Translations under genes and position numbers: made by a program | The notes under the pieces: model-generated | Seen by the model: the letters and a program-made list of their open reading frames with translations, nothing else | What the model was told of the DNA's origin: nothing | Database searches by the model: none | In this document: piece after piece, positions 11,654 to 23,003 of the stretch | How positions within the stretch are numbered: position 1 is the stretch's first letter | Layout: every line of letters starts with the position of its first letter | Source of the DNA: Linanthus parryae | Lineage: Eukaryota > Streptophyta > Magnoliopsida > Ericales > Polemoniaceae | Direction: 5' to 3' | NCBI GenBank assembly: GCA_023055425.1 | Contig: JALGPY010000009.1 | Location: 18,169,775 to 18,233,774, forward strand | DNA: 64,000 bases

Positions 11654-13183
11654 TTAGAAACTACAGGCCACACACTACATAAAGCCACAAACATCAATTA
11701 ACTTCAACCACGGTAACAACATCACAGACACAAAATCTATACCAAATAACCAAGCAGTGGACAAACCACATTTCCACCGCAAATTCTCAGTCGCACCATC
11801 AACCCAGATTACACATGATTTATACCGATTCCAACCTGACCGAGATGCCTCATCATTAAAATAAACGTACCAGCTTAAGACACTGAGCCAGCATTACACA
11901 TTAAACCAGTTAAAAGTAACTAAACCAAACAAACAAACAAAAAACCAAAGGGATGGCAAGACACAAATCCCACACGCTAGCAAGCCAGAACAGAAACACA
12001 GCAACAAACAACAGGCATCAAACAAAACACACACTATCAACTCTAACAGATATGAACATACCAGATAAGCGATCACAACGAATTCCTTGCTCAAGCAAAA
12101 GCTGATCAACCTGCAAACACCAACGCTGAATGTAAGCAAATGTGAATCATACTAACCAAGCATCATCTTATCAACTGGCTACAACCACCACCTGCAGAGC
12201 CTATACGTATATATAGCACACTTCTACATGCAGTAATAACACCATTAGCCAACAAAAAAACCCCACAACACACACATGCAAGCAATCAAACCACATACAA
12301 ATACCTATTTGTTAATCATCATCATAAAAAACACACATGCAAGAAAGTATCACAACAACCCACATGGAAGAGTAAATATTCAATTCACAATCAACCAAAT
12401 AAACCCCCCCCCCCAACCACCCCCACCCCCCAACCCCACCAACTGCCCGAAAAAAAAAAGGCAAAACCCAAGTCAAAAAACCCAATTCAACACCCCTACA
12501 GAACCTGACAAACCGATACACACACCAAGTACCGGATAACGCACGACCCACCGTACCAATTTCCGGCAGCCGGCGAAAACAAAACCCACAAGCCGTAGAA
12601 AATACAGAGACGAAGAGAGACGAAAGAACTGACCCGGTGACAATAGATCAGCAAATGGCACCAACATCAGAAGAGCCTTCTCCCACATTCTAAGAATGAA
12701 TGGCAAAAAGTCGACACCTGTCCCACTAACGATTGCCGGAAACCAGCCACAGCTACTCGGAGCATAGCCACCTGTCCCACCAAGAAGAACACCGACTACG
12801 AAGTTCATGTTCTACAGCCCAGACCAACCGGGGACATTTCAAATGACAGTATCGCCCTTCAACCACAGCCTATCTGTTCCACGTCAGCAAGGGCATAACC
12901 GACCTTTTCTACACGTCACTATTACGTAGGCATTTCGCTGGCACTTGGTCCGAATTGGCAGCACGTAATTGGACCACCACTGCCACGCAAACTGGCCGTA
13001 ACTTCTTTTATATAGGTAGTAGGAATAAGAAAATTTCTCTCAAACTTCTTCTCTCTCTTCTTTCTCCGTTCCTCTGCTCGTTCTAGTAGCCTCACGGCTT
13101 CTTCTGTTGGTACCTCACCGACGGTATTGTCACATATCCATTACCACGTTTGGTTATGAAAAGACATACCAATACTAAAACAA
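11654..13183. other. RepHel upstream region and Helitron right terminus
   Basis: Likely holds the RepHel promoter and 5' leader on the minus strand, and the Helitron 5' end near 13016. The sequence is A/C-rich on the plus strand with a C-tract at 12404-12439. The open frames at 11894-12139, 12312-12551 and 12473-12808 are compositional and match nothing I recognise. Around 13006-13016 there is TTTTATATAGG, the tentative Helitron end; just beyond is a CT-rich stretch that could be a host or element leader. Confidence 0.4.
12404..12439 (-). repeat. C-rich tract, G-quadruplex-capable on the minus strand
   Basis: The plus strand has a 13-16 C run followed by CCCC, CCCCC and CCCC runs separated by one to three bases. 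The minus strand therefore has at least four G runs of three or more with short loops, enough for a G-quadruplex. It lies about 0.75 kb upstream of the RepHel start codon. Confidence 0.7.
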
Positions 13184-13283
13184 AAGAAAACAAAACAAAA
13201 GTAGGCACAAGCCAGTTTAATTAATTTTCGACCAAGAAAACAAAACAAAAGTAGGCACAAGCCAGTTTAATTAATTTTCGACC
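13184..13283. repeat. Perfect 50-bp tandem duplication
   Basis: Two identical consecutive 50-bp units, 13184-13233 and 13234-13283, each starting AAGAAAACAAAACAAAAG and ending AATTTTCGACC. It lies between the Helitron end and the Athila-like LTR. The perfect identity suggests a recent slippage or replication event. Confidence 0.85.
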
Positions 13284-13558
13284 TATTATTAATGATCTTG
13301 CACACACAAATCTAGGGAAAGGATTCCTTGACCTTGTCCGTCTTCTTAAAATCGAACATACAGAGAGGATGTAGAGCTACCTGGAGCACCTAACCTTGGA
13401 CTTCAAGAACTTGCATACAATGTAACTATTAAAGTACTTGGCGTGTACGGTATAATACTTGAACTGAATGTTCAAATAATTTAAGCTGGACAATACGTTT
13501 TGAACTGAAATAATAGATGAAGGAGAGACAATATTGTATCACATGCCTTATAAATAGT
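13284..13558. other. Unassigned sequence left of the Athila-like LTR
   Basis: About 275 bp of AT-rich sequence with no supported gene. It is the left flank of the outer gypsy-like element. The five bases before the LTR (ATAGT) do not match the five after the right-hand LTR (ATCTT), so no target-site duplication is confirmed. Confidence 0.4.
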
Positions 13559-15053
13559 TGACACGCTCCAACCGCTATGGCACATTTTTCGGTGCAGTAA
13601 TACCCGAAAAGTCCGGGTGTATCCAACCCACGAAACTTCCTTTTAATTAGTTAATCCTGACAACCTTAATGTGGACAGAAAGCTGATTTGTTTTGTCTAA
13701 ACTAACATACTGAAAGAAAATTGAAATTACGTATGGACGTAATGAGAACACAAACACTATGAATGTCGATAATTCATATAGGGAGAAGTAGCAGGACTCC
13801 TCGTTGGATCACTAGCATTATTACCTGGAGTGTACTACGATTCATGAAACACCAATGCAATCTTCTTGTCAAGCGAGCAATAATTTAATATCGAGTTATC
13901 TAGAAATTACGTCTTCAACTATCATTAGTTAATACCGAGTAGCCAAGTGTTTAACCAACCCTAGGCGATGATTAAGAAATAAATTCTACTCCATGTTCCA
14001 AATCAACGTTGCAGAGTTACCAAGCGAACGATACAATTAGGTGTTCGTTTAAATTTACCGACTAAAGACCATCGAGTTACTAAGCAATCTCTAATTAAGT
14101 TCTAGCCTAACGAATAGTCATTCATCAACTATATGTAATTAAATGCGTAAAAAAACCATAACATGTGATTTGCATCAATTAAGTTCAAGAATATGAATTA
14201 CAACATCATAATCACAAAATCCGGCAATAAAACCCTAGATACCAACTCGGGTCCTGATAATAGGGGTATTAGCTACTCATCATGCGGTTTAAAATCACTA
14301 CGATCATACAATACGACAGAGAAAAGGAGAAAGAGAATCCTAACAAATGAATCCTAGCTCCAGGACGATGCTCGAAGCTCCAAAACGATGTCTCCTACGT
14401 TGTGTTCTGATTATTTTGTTTCATAGGTCGTTCCTATAACAACCCTAATCATAAACTTCTCAATATTACGAAGTTTCCCCCAAAATTTGGTAAACTGTTC
14501 TTTTCATCTTTGCGAAACAAAGATGTGTTCGTGCTAACAGAGATGTGCTCATACGAATTGGAATGTGCTTGTGCGAAGAGAGGTGTGTTCCTCTGAACAA
14601 AAATGTGTCTGTACGAATTCTTGGAGCTTCTGTGTAGCTTTGGATTTCACTTATGTTCGTGCGAATTGCATGTATGTTTGCATGAGCTCCCGTCCTTCTT
14701 GTACTTCTCGGCTGCAACTCTGCTTGTTTCCCTTTTCTTCATGCAGCTTTATTCTTCTTCCATCCTTAGCCAATTTTTCCGAGTTTTTCCTTTTACGAAT
14801 TTTGTTCTCGCTTCCGCTTCAATCCCCGAGCCTACGAGCCCTAAAGTACATAATATTAACAATACCGAGAGATAAATTGTGACAAATTATAGCTCAAATC
14901 AATGCGATAAACACTCGGACTATCAATTAAGTACAAAAGGCACATTTTCACACGTATTTCATCAAAACGGCCAATAAATCATCATAATGACTTGAGAACC
15001 GCACAAAATGAGAGAAAATCAAAAATAATATAACTCTGAAGGCAGAGTTATCA
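13559..15053 (-). mobile_element. Athila-like LTR (3' LTR of a minus-strand element)
   Basis: On the minus strand the LTR begins TGATAACTCTGCCTTCAGAG at 15053 and ends at 13559 with GTCA, giving 1,495 bp. The start carries a perfect 9-bp hairpin (15030-15051). A purine-rich PPT lies just inside at 15054-15064, so this is the 3' LTR of an element lying to the right. Its start is organised like the LTR at 60723-62564, although the bodies are strongly diverged. The open frames inside (14466-14882) are low complexity. Confidence 0.65.
15030..15051 (-). repeat. LTR-terminal hairpin (9-bp stem)
   Basis: ATAACTCTG and CAGAGTTAT form a perfect 9-bp stem around a 4-base loop, immediately inside the LTR terminus. 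The right-hand LTR has the same hairpin with a paired change at the loop-closing base pair. Confidence 0.75.
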
Positions 15054-15064
15054 AATTCCCCAAC
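15054..15064 (-). other. Polypurine tract of the Athila-like element
   Basis: Read on the minus strand, GTTGGGGAATT directly precedes the LTR start. This is the position and composition of a plus-strand priming PPT. Confidence 0.55.
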
Positions 15065-17065
15065 ACTTTGGCGTCCCGAGCAAACCAAGATCAAGCCGGT
15101 GACCGAGTCAAAACAAATCACCCAACCGATGTCCGTCAACTTCAATCTCTCGCAATTGTGTACGAACCTATTTACTAGCCCACTCGAAACTCAAAAAGAT
15201 ACGACTCCACAATGCAACAAAATTGCCAATGCACGTAACTATGACTCGATATTACAGAAACAAGTATTGAGAACATACAAAAGTATTATTTTTTTTCTTT
15301 TTCCGAGATCGGGCAATCATAATCACTTAAACAGGCATGTCCCCGAGCTCTCAGTCTCTCGAGCACATAGTGTTCCATATGGGGGCGTGAAAACTAACAA
15401 AGACTTCATTTTAAACTACTTGATTTCCCCCTAGAGAGCATGAGCTTAACGTCTCTCTCTAAAAATGCCTAAACCTTCGCATGTGCTGAAAACAATAGAA
15501 CATTCGAGCCTAGTCTAGTACACCATCCGAGATTTATTACAAAAAGTTTAAACTGTTGACTGTTGTAGGACAGCAGGGTAGTCTATTTTGAAGTGCGGTC
15601 CTACAACATCATGACATATCACACCGAAACCTGCAACTCACAAAGATGAACCGAGTCCCAAAACTCAAATCTCACAACTCCAGCTCTTAATTCTCACACC
15701 TCTAGTGTTACGCCGCTCTCATGGCCACAATGTGAAGAAGTGAAAGCAAGGAATAAAGAAACCAACACGACCATTTTATGAATACACATAAAAATATAAT
15801 CAAGCACCCGTTTATTTCTTTCATTTTTTTTTCTCTTTTTCTCTTTTTTTTCTTTCTTTATTTTTCCATGAGTGGCATAAAACACAACAAGTTTATAACA
15901 ACAACTGTAGGTCTGAGTGGCTAAAAGATAAATAAATATAAAGTGGGGTGGAAAATGTGAAGTCTGATAAAAATGTGACAAATACGTCACACACTCAATA
16001 AAGCCCAATATCTTAAGTAGTTGAACATAATAAAATGAACATGTGCTACTGCCGTTTCTATCCACCCCCAACACCGAGTATATAATGTATGTTCGTAGCA
16101 CTCCATCAATGAAACTCAAAAACCCCAGCTCGTTTTGTGCAGAATAGTATCTTGCACGCGACTTGCCCCCTGTGATCACGAAGTAAGGGCGTGAATCACC
16201 TCCCGTACCGAAGTACAATGTCGCCACTACCTCACCCTTGAACCCCCTCGTTAAAAAACATGAATGTAAAATGAAGCTTTCCAGCCTCATTGAACCTCCT
16301 TCTGTCACAACTTGTAGGGAAAGTCAATTATATCAACTGATGAGGAATCAAGAAAGGCTTCTAGGTCAAGTGGTTATGAATAAATGGGTAAAATGGATGA
16401 AAAGGGGTATACTAAGTGGACCTAGGATCGAGACAGGACAGTGGGTCCCCAAAGTCATTCAGGCCATTGTTCCATGCGCTGCCACGTGAAGATGGGTTAT
16501 CGAGTACCTAAAGACATTGGTCATGAAATTGACGAACTACTCGGAACATTTCAAAAAACAAGCAAACACTTTTAAGTTCATAAACTTGCAGGTTTCATAA
16601 AAACGGTTTTGGCATCCGAATTATGAACTCTCTCTAAGATTTCTAAGGGGTCCACAACATATGGGTCGTCTTCCTCATGTTTCACACAGCTAAGCGCTTG
16701 CTCTACATAACACTCTTATCACCTCATCCTTGAGCTCTCTGCGCGTCTAAGTACTTTCCTTAGACCTTTCTCAAATTTTCATTTTTTTCTTATTTTTTTG
16801 TATTTTTACTTTTTTTTTTTTCATTTTTTCATAAAATTCTAACTCTACATGCAAGGCTTGACAGGTAACAGACTCGAAACAAGACTCGACACGATAGGGG
16901 TAGGTATACTCAATTACATAAAAGTAAAAAATAGATAATTACTCCACTAAACACTAAACGGTATGACAATATGTAAATACAAAATGGACCACGACACTGA
17001 CACACAATATGAACTAAAGCATTTTACATGTAACAACCGATGCAAGACAAGGATAAGCTACCAAT
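15065..17065 (-). mobile_element. Internal region of the Athila-like element, 3' part
   Basis: Largely non-coding. The longest open frame (15694-16308, minus) ends in a Lys-rich stretch and matches no family I recognise. T-rich runs lie at 15827-15863 and 16777-16830. The segment from about 16421 to 16566 (starting GACCTAGGATCGAGACAGGA) is closely similar to 58231-58390, and 16860-17060 resembles 58800-58935. The region stops at about 17065 where the copia A LTR begins. It looks like a large non-autonomous derivative rather than an intact gag-pol element. Confidence 0.5.
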
Positions 17066-17978
17066 TGACTAACCCACACCACCTCCTTCGTAGTTGAAGG
17101 GAGGCGAATCCCTGGACCATTTCGATTGCATGTCTGCTTTACCGATTAAAATTCGTTCGTTATCAGTAAGAACAACATAACCCTACTAGGCAGAATTAGG
17201 GTTCATACATGCGTCCTAGCTAGCTGATGTAGGTCTGAATAACTCCGGATCTTCTCCCGTGTTCCTGAAGTTCCTCCATGATGCAAGTGTGGGGTTGTTG
17301 CTTCCCGAATCCTTCTTGGCCTCCAGATGTATTACTCTCACTCTCCATGTAATACCCCGTCTAAAAATGAATGGCGATTGAAACTTTAAATCGAGTTAGG
17401 GGTAAATTAATAATTAAATTCTATAACTTTAGGGGTTAAATACCGAGTTTATGGAAAATAGGGGGTGTAGTTTTATTTTAAAAAAGTATTAGTATGACAA
17501 TACTTCCTCATATACATTATACTATGTATAAATACTATATTCTAATACTTGTACTATACGTATACCATACGCATAAAAATACAAATACCCATACCCTTTA
17601 CCTGCATGTAACTATACCATTTAATACGACCTACACAAGACTTGTTTTCTTGTTTTTCACAAACCCATTCACTCCATTTCTCCAACCTCCAGACACCATT
17701 CTTCTCCACTCCCACGGCATCATCCTTCATTGTTTTTTTTCTCTATTTAAGTCTTCTTCTTCTTCTCTTCTCCCAGACAACATAACCATCACAACCACAA
17801 CCACTCCTCATCTCCCCCCTCTCACTCTCTGCCAAGCCCCTCACCAACACCATCACATCCCTCTCTTCCTCCTCTGTTTTGAGCTGAGAGAAACCCAGCC
17901 ACCAACATCACCTCCGACACATCACCATCACTAAAACAACCACCATCTCCAACCCCACTCCACGTCACTACCTCTCTG

Positions 17979-17980
<2 letters not shown>

Positions 17981-18012
<32 letters not shown>
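17981..18012. repeat. (CT)n microsatellite
   Basis: A run of CT dinucleotides with one interruption, lying in the transcribed-leader-like part of solo LTR 1. Confidence 0.8.
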
Positions 18013-18697
18013 GTCCTTTGTTCGGCAACATAAGAAGCAGCAGCAACAACGGTAGAAACCACCACCACTATCGCCGACCGCCTTCACCGTCGGGAACCAC
18101 CCGAAGTCACCACCACGTCCGTCTCTCTTCTCCTCTGCATTCACTCTCTATTCCCCTCTCCGTTTCGACCGCAGTATCAACAAAAGAAGAAGGAACAGAG
18201 GCGGAAGGCGCAGCAGAGCCACCTCGCCGCCGGCCATTCCACCATTTTTCCGGCGAGATTTCGGCCCATCAAAACCAGAGCCACCAAGCCTTCTCCCTCT
18301 GTCTCTTCAGCCTCCAGAAGGTCCGACCGACCACCAGGAGGTCCTAGCCGCAGCCAAGAACCACCGGAGCACCGCCATCAAAGTCCATCACCGGCGACCT
18401 GAACGTGTGACTCGACCCGACCCATTTCTCGGTCGTTTCTCGAAATTTTCAGCGTGGGTATGCTATAAATCTTCCCCTAATTCGTTATTTGTAATAAAAG
18501 TCATGTTTTTAGGGCTTAAATCCATGCTTCGATTGGAAACTTTGAGTATGTTCATATTGGGGGTTAAAGTGTCTTTTCTGAAACTTGTGGGGTATATAAA
18601 TGCAGTTTTAGGTAAAGGCAAGGGGCGCCCCTAAGTTCCTAGAAACTACAACCACTTCAAATTATAAGTTTATCAAATGTTAATATATATATATATA

Positions 18698-21600
18698 CTA
18701 GGTATTGCCCGTGCCTAAAGGCGCGACCGAGAAAGAAAAAGAAACATACATATCTTCTCGTCCGTACCTTTAGGCACGGGAACATCAAATCCCCTTAAGT
18801 TTCTTAATGCAAAAATCGGCATAACATCGGCATAACAGACACCTTAAAACACGTTGGGTTAAAATACACATCTCCATGGATCATCAACCAAAACCGTATG
18901 GAAGAATGTCCACATTTTAGATCTTACATACAAAGTATTGTGCATTCCGATACAAAAGATATGCTAAGTATCATGCGGCATGACAAATCCAGTAGGTTAC
19001 CCCACGAGCAAATGAATATTAATTCCAGAACACTAATTCTTTGGATGTTGATGAGGTTCATACCTGTACAACAAAGTTCCCATGAGTTGTCAGCTTTAAG
19101 AGTCACGACGACACTTGAAGGGAAGTAAGAATGTGGACTTAACTAAGTAGAAACACATACATTTTGAGTTTAACAAATTTAGGCAGCCCAATAGGCCAAA
19201 TGTAGTAGAAAATTTACGGTTAACAAATTTAAATCCACATCCAATGAAAAAGATAATAGCTTTCGGCACAATACTTATCTAGAGGAAATACTCCCAAAAC
19301 TGTATTCAATTTAAATAAGGTATTGCAAGAGAGGTATCAAGCATCATTGTATATTAGTCTGTTGTACCTTAGTCTTAGCATCAGGGCTGTTGAAGACATT
19401 CAATCCTAGAATGCTCGGATGTCACATTACCCAACCATATGCGAGAGCATAAGCTGAAGAAAAACAAATTTAAGATAGACACTAACCTTGGACACTGAAC
19501 CTAATGCAGAGAGAACACATCAACTTTGGAGGTAGAATCCTACCGAGAGAGAACACCTCGTGCTGCAGAGAAATCGCTGCACTTCAGAATTGCAACAAAA
19601 ATATGTTCAAATTTCCACTCCCAGTTTCGAAATTAAAGATCCTGATCAGGGAAACCGAAGAAAAAATAACTCCTTTACAAATGTTTGACCAGCTGAGTAG
19701 ACTTTTACGAAATGCTAGTAGGTAGTTCCAGCGACTGGGTGATCCCATATGGTAGTAACATGGTGTAAAGGACATTCATTCATATGAATCTAAGAATAAT
19801 TGCTTGAAAAAAAAGCATGAGAAAGTACTTGCTTGACTAAGAAGCTCATGGGATCAATAACTTAAGAGCGTGAAGACTGAAAGAACCGTGAAATAGTCCA
19901 GCTGTACTGGGGATAAGTTTAAAGAATGAAGAAACTGAGCAGAAAAAAAGTCCCCCTTCCATTTCTCTCTCCATAGACCTACATAATTGCTTCCTATCGC
20001 GGTTCAGTAACTATGGTGATAAATGACAACTACATCAGATCCATGAAGAGGAAATCAAGAAATTTCAGTATATCACTGACATAGTTAACTTTGTCTAAAT
20101 AAGTTAAGTTTTTCTAAATAAGTGAATATTTGGACATGAGACAGGGTCAAAACGAAGGAACAAAAACAGCAGCTATAGAAATTTCAGTATATCACTAACG
20201 ATCTGTTTGTGTTTCAGTAAAATTTCAGTCATGTTTCCAAAGATGATACACGCAAGAACAGGTTGGATTGCTAGCTTCTCTGTCTTTGATGAGAAGTTAT
20301 CCAGCTACACTTTTGTAATAATCAACTGATTGATCACATTATTGTAATAATAGGTCCCTAATTTAAAGAAAAATTTAGAAAATAAGATTTGATTCGACTG
20401 ACTGCAAGCATGTAGATGAAACAAAAAGCATGTTTTTTATGGTCCATTATCACAACAATTGCCACCACAGGGTCAACAACTACCTTTACTGTCAAAATCG
20501 AAACAATATTTAAGAAATATGCACTATAATACTCTATCTTGGTCATATGAAGCAATGTAATCCCATGTTCATCCATTAAATTATACATACCTGAGTGCAG
20601 AAAGCTCCACGGAGGAGCTAGAGAGGCCTTCAGAAATCCAGGCAAAGATCAACAGAGTATGAATTTCACTCTGCAAATCATTAAACATGAACACAAATTC
20701 AAAATTAACCGCGAAGCTCAGGTAATCGTGGACTTCAACAAATCTAAACTGACACAAAAACAAATCATAAATGTAGTAAGTTAAAATCTCACCTTCACTT
20801 ACAAAAAAACCATTGGATATCGCGGATAACGACACCGGTGTTTCGTCTTTCAACACCATTGAATCTTAGCTGCAAAAAAAGTAGAAGGAGCGGTAGCAAC
20901 AACCTGGTTAGTGACACATTCATGAGTTCAGAATGTGGTCATGATGCAGAAACTAAAGCAAAACCACAAAATCTAGCATTAGAACCAATAGCATGAGGGC
21001 TCTTAAGAATAGAACCAAGTTTCTCTTTTTTCGATTGCACAACATTAGGATCTCTTTTCTCTGCAATATGTAATTAGGATAACTGAGAGAGGTGAACAAT
21101 GAATGAGCAGAATTATATATCAATGTGTTTAAGAGGGTGGCTTTTTACTGAGATAATCATCAATTTAGAGAACTTCTGCAGGAGAAAACCCAATTGAGTG
21201 TTGAGTTAACAGAGAAATATACAGAACCTCATATGAGACGTTGACTACACCAGAAGGGAAAGCAAGGTTGCACATTATCATAAGTCACTAACCGCTGTAC
21301 CAACATTCGCAGGGTAGGGTTCAGTTTTGATGAAAGAGAGCATAGCAGAGATGTGTGGCGACGGACCTGAGGAACGAACAGTGTCAGAGAAGAGGAGGCT
21401 CAGTATTAGGGCATCGACGTCTTCAGCGATGGGTACTACGGTGTCGATGAAACCGACGGGGAGAGGCAACAATGTTTACAAAGATTGGGACTACGACATT
21501 CGATGAAACCGACAGGGAGAAGCAGCGCCGTTCGAGATTGACGATGAAATCGACGGGGAGAAGCAGCGTCGTCCGAGAGTGATCGATGGTGTCTCTGATT

Positions 21601-21853
21601 TTGGAGCGAAGGGGTATCTGATTGGGAGGAAACCTAATTGCTTCTGACGCTGATTTTGGACGGGGTATGTGATTCGACGATGATTGTGGACGATGTGTTG
21701 ATGTAATAGTAATAATCCAAGGGTTTAAAATGTCACTGAATTTTCATCAAACGGTTCAAAATGTTTTTCAAAATATCTCCTTTAAAATGTCTCTTTGAAA
21801 ATGTGTTTTAAAAATATGCATAGGTCCCACACCGTGCTGCTTTATTATATGGA
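18698..21853 (-). mobile_element. Non-autonomous Helitron inserted in solo LTR 1
   Basis: Read on the minus strand, the element starts TCCATATAATAAAGCAGCAC at 21853 and ends ..GGGCAATACCTAG at 18698. This is the 5' TC and 3' CTRR (CTAG) of Helitrons. A 3' hairpin lies at 18710-18725 (GCCT/AGGC stem, extended by CG/CG with one mismatch), 8 bases from CTAG. It sits between host A (18697) and T (21854), the Helitron target. The host TA-rich palindrome is split cleanly. No RepHel is inside, so movement would need a helper. Minus-strand open frames at 20358-20859 and 21278-21472 may be captured gene pieces but match nothing I recognise. Confidence 0.8.
18708..18780. repeat. 14-bp inverted repeat near the Helitron 3' end
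   Basis: CCCGTGCCTAAAGG (18708-18721) is exactly complementary to CCTTTAGGCACGGG (18767-18780). The first arm overlaps the terminal hairpin, so the terminal region can fold in two competing ways. Confidence 0.8.
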
Positions 21854-22893
21854 TATATATTAACATTTTAGTTTATATAATGTATATTATTTTTGTTGTT
21901 AAATATGTATATATATATGTTTGTAATAAAAGTAGTAAGTTAAATTTCTATAAACCAGAAATTAGTTATAATTAAAGTTATAATTCTTTCTCTTGAAATT
22001 AAGCTAAAAAAGGAAGATTTGTTTATATGATTATTAATAACGATAATGTTTTCATCACGAATGTCACTTCAATTCTATTTAAACAAATAGTGAGTTTCCA
22101 AATAACTATCATTTCTTTACCAACATGAGAACTTGCTAAAATTAAATATTGTTAGAGAATTTAAGAACTGATTTCATAAACACAAATATATATATAAATA
22201 TATATCACTTTGATGTTGTTTTATGAATTTCGTTAGTAGTACTTGTTATTAAATAGTTGGAATATAATATTGTTAATTATTTCGTAACATCATTTATTTT
22301 AAATTATATATGAAAAGTAATCTTTTATTAATAAATAAGTAAAGTCACTATTTAATTAACTAAGTATGTCATCTTCAAATTATCATTATGGGGATCGTGA
22401 GGGTTAGATTTGACTTTTCGTCCTAGCCGAGCACTCAAATAGGATTTGTGCATTTATGCGTTTAGAATTACCGAACTCATGACTAGATGATTGATAAATT
22501 GTAGGCGACGGATTTGTGGACATAGGATTTGTCGACCATCCTACGTACTAACTGCTGAGTCAACATAAGGTGAGTTTTACATGATTAGCGTTGTGTGCCA
22601 GCTTATTTCGTGTCAACTACTTGCTTAATTGAAAAATAGTTGTCGTATTTCATCCCCCACTTGATAAATGTGTTTTATCTATTTTCGAATCCTTGAAACC
22701 TTATTTGATCTTGAAATACTTGTCACACTTGAACCAAAATCAGTAATCTCGTAATGTTATACGAATCACTAATGTTACTTATATTGGGTGATGATTCCCT
22801 GGGCTTAGTCCCTAAAGAGATATTCGGGTTCGATCCCCAGGGTAAAGTAAAACGATTCGCATGTACTGGAACCAGTTATGATACTTATATCAG

Positions 22894-23003
22894 GTTTCGA
22901 TCCCTTCGGCTCAGGTCCCTAAAATGCGGGACTTCGCGTGCCCCTGTGGTTTCGATCCCTTGGGTTTTGGTCCCTAAAATGCGGGACTTCGTGTGCCCCG
23001 GCT
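22894..23003 (+). repeat. 55-bp tandem repeat in solo LTR 1
   Basis: Two units of about 55 bp begin at 22894 and 22949, each GTTTCGATCCCTT..GGTCCCTAAAATGCGGGACTT. A more diverged unit lies near 22829. Such short LTR-internal duplications are common in chromovirus LTRs. Confidence 0.7.

Larger units (their letters stand above)
794..13016 (-). mobile_element. Autonomous-type Helitron (RepHel + RPA + B3), left end outside window
   Basis: A rolling-circle Helitron read right to left. It contains a RepHel gene, an RPA70-like gene and a triple-B3 gene, all on the minus strand. Plant Helitrons that carry RPA-like genes next to RepHel are known, which supports grouping the first two; including the B3 gene is inference from orientation and proximity. 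The right boundary is tentative: reading the minus strand from 13016 gives CCTATATAAAAGAAG, which resembles plant Helitron 5' ends of the TCTATAT..AAAG type but with C in place of the first T. No 3' hairpin plus CTRR was found on the left. Coordinates are therefore a minimum extent. Confidence 0.6.

Noticed and set aside
17494..18347. Pro/His/Ser-rich plus-strand open frames up to 146 codons
   Set aside because: Low-complexity CACCAC and CTCTCT sequence in the leader part of a solo LTR; no start context or homology that I recognise.
18675..21868. Apparent terminal inverted repeats of a DNA transposon
   Set aside because: The arms are the two halves of a TA-rich host palindrome split by a Helitron, whose TC and CTAG ends lie just inside.
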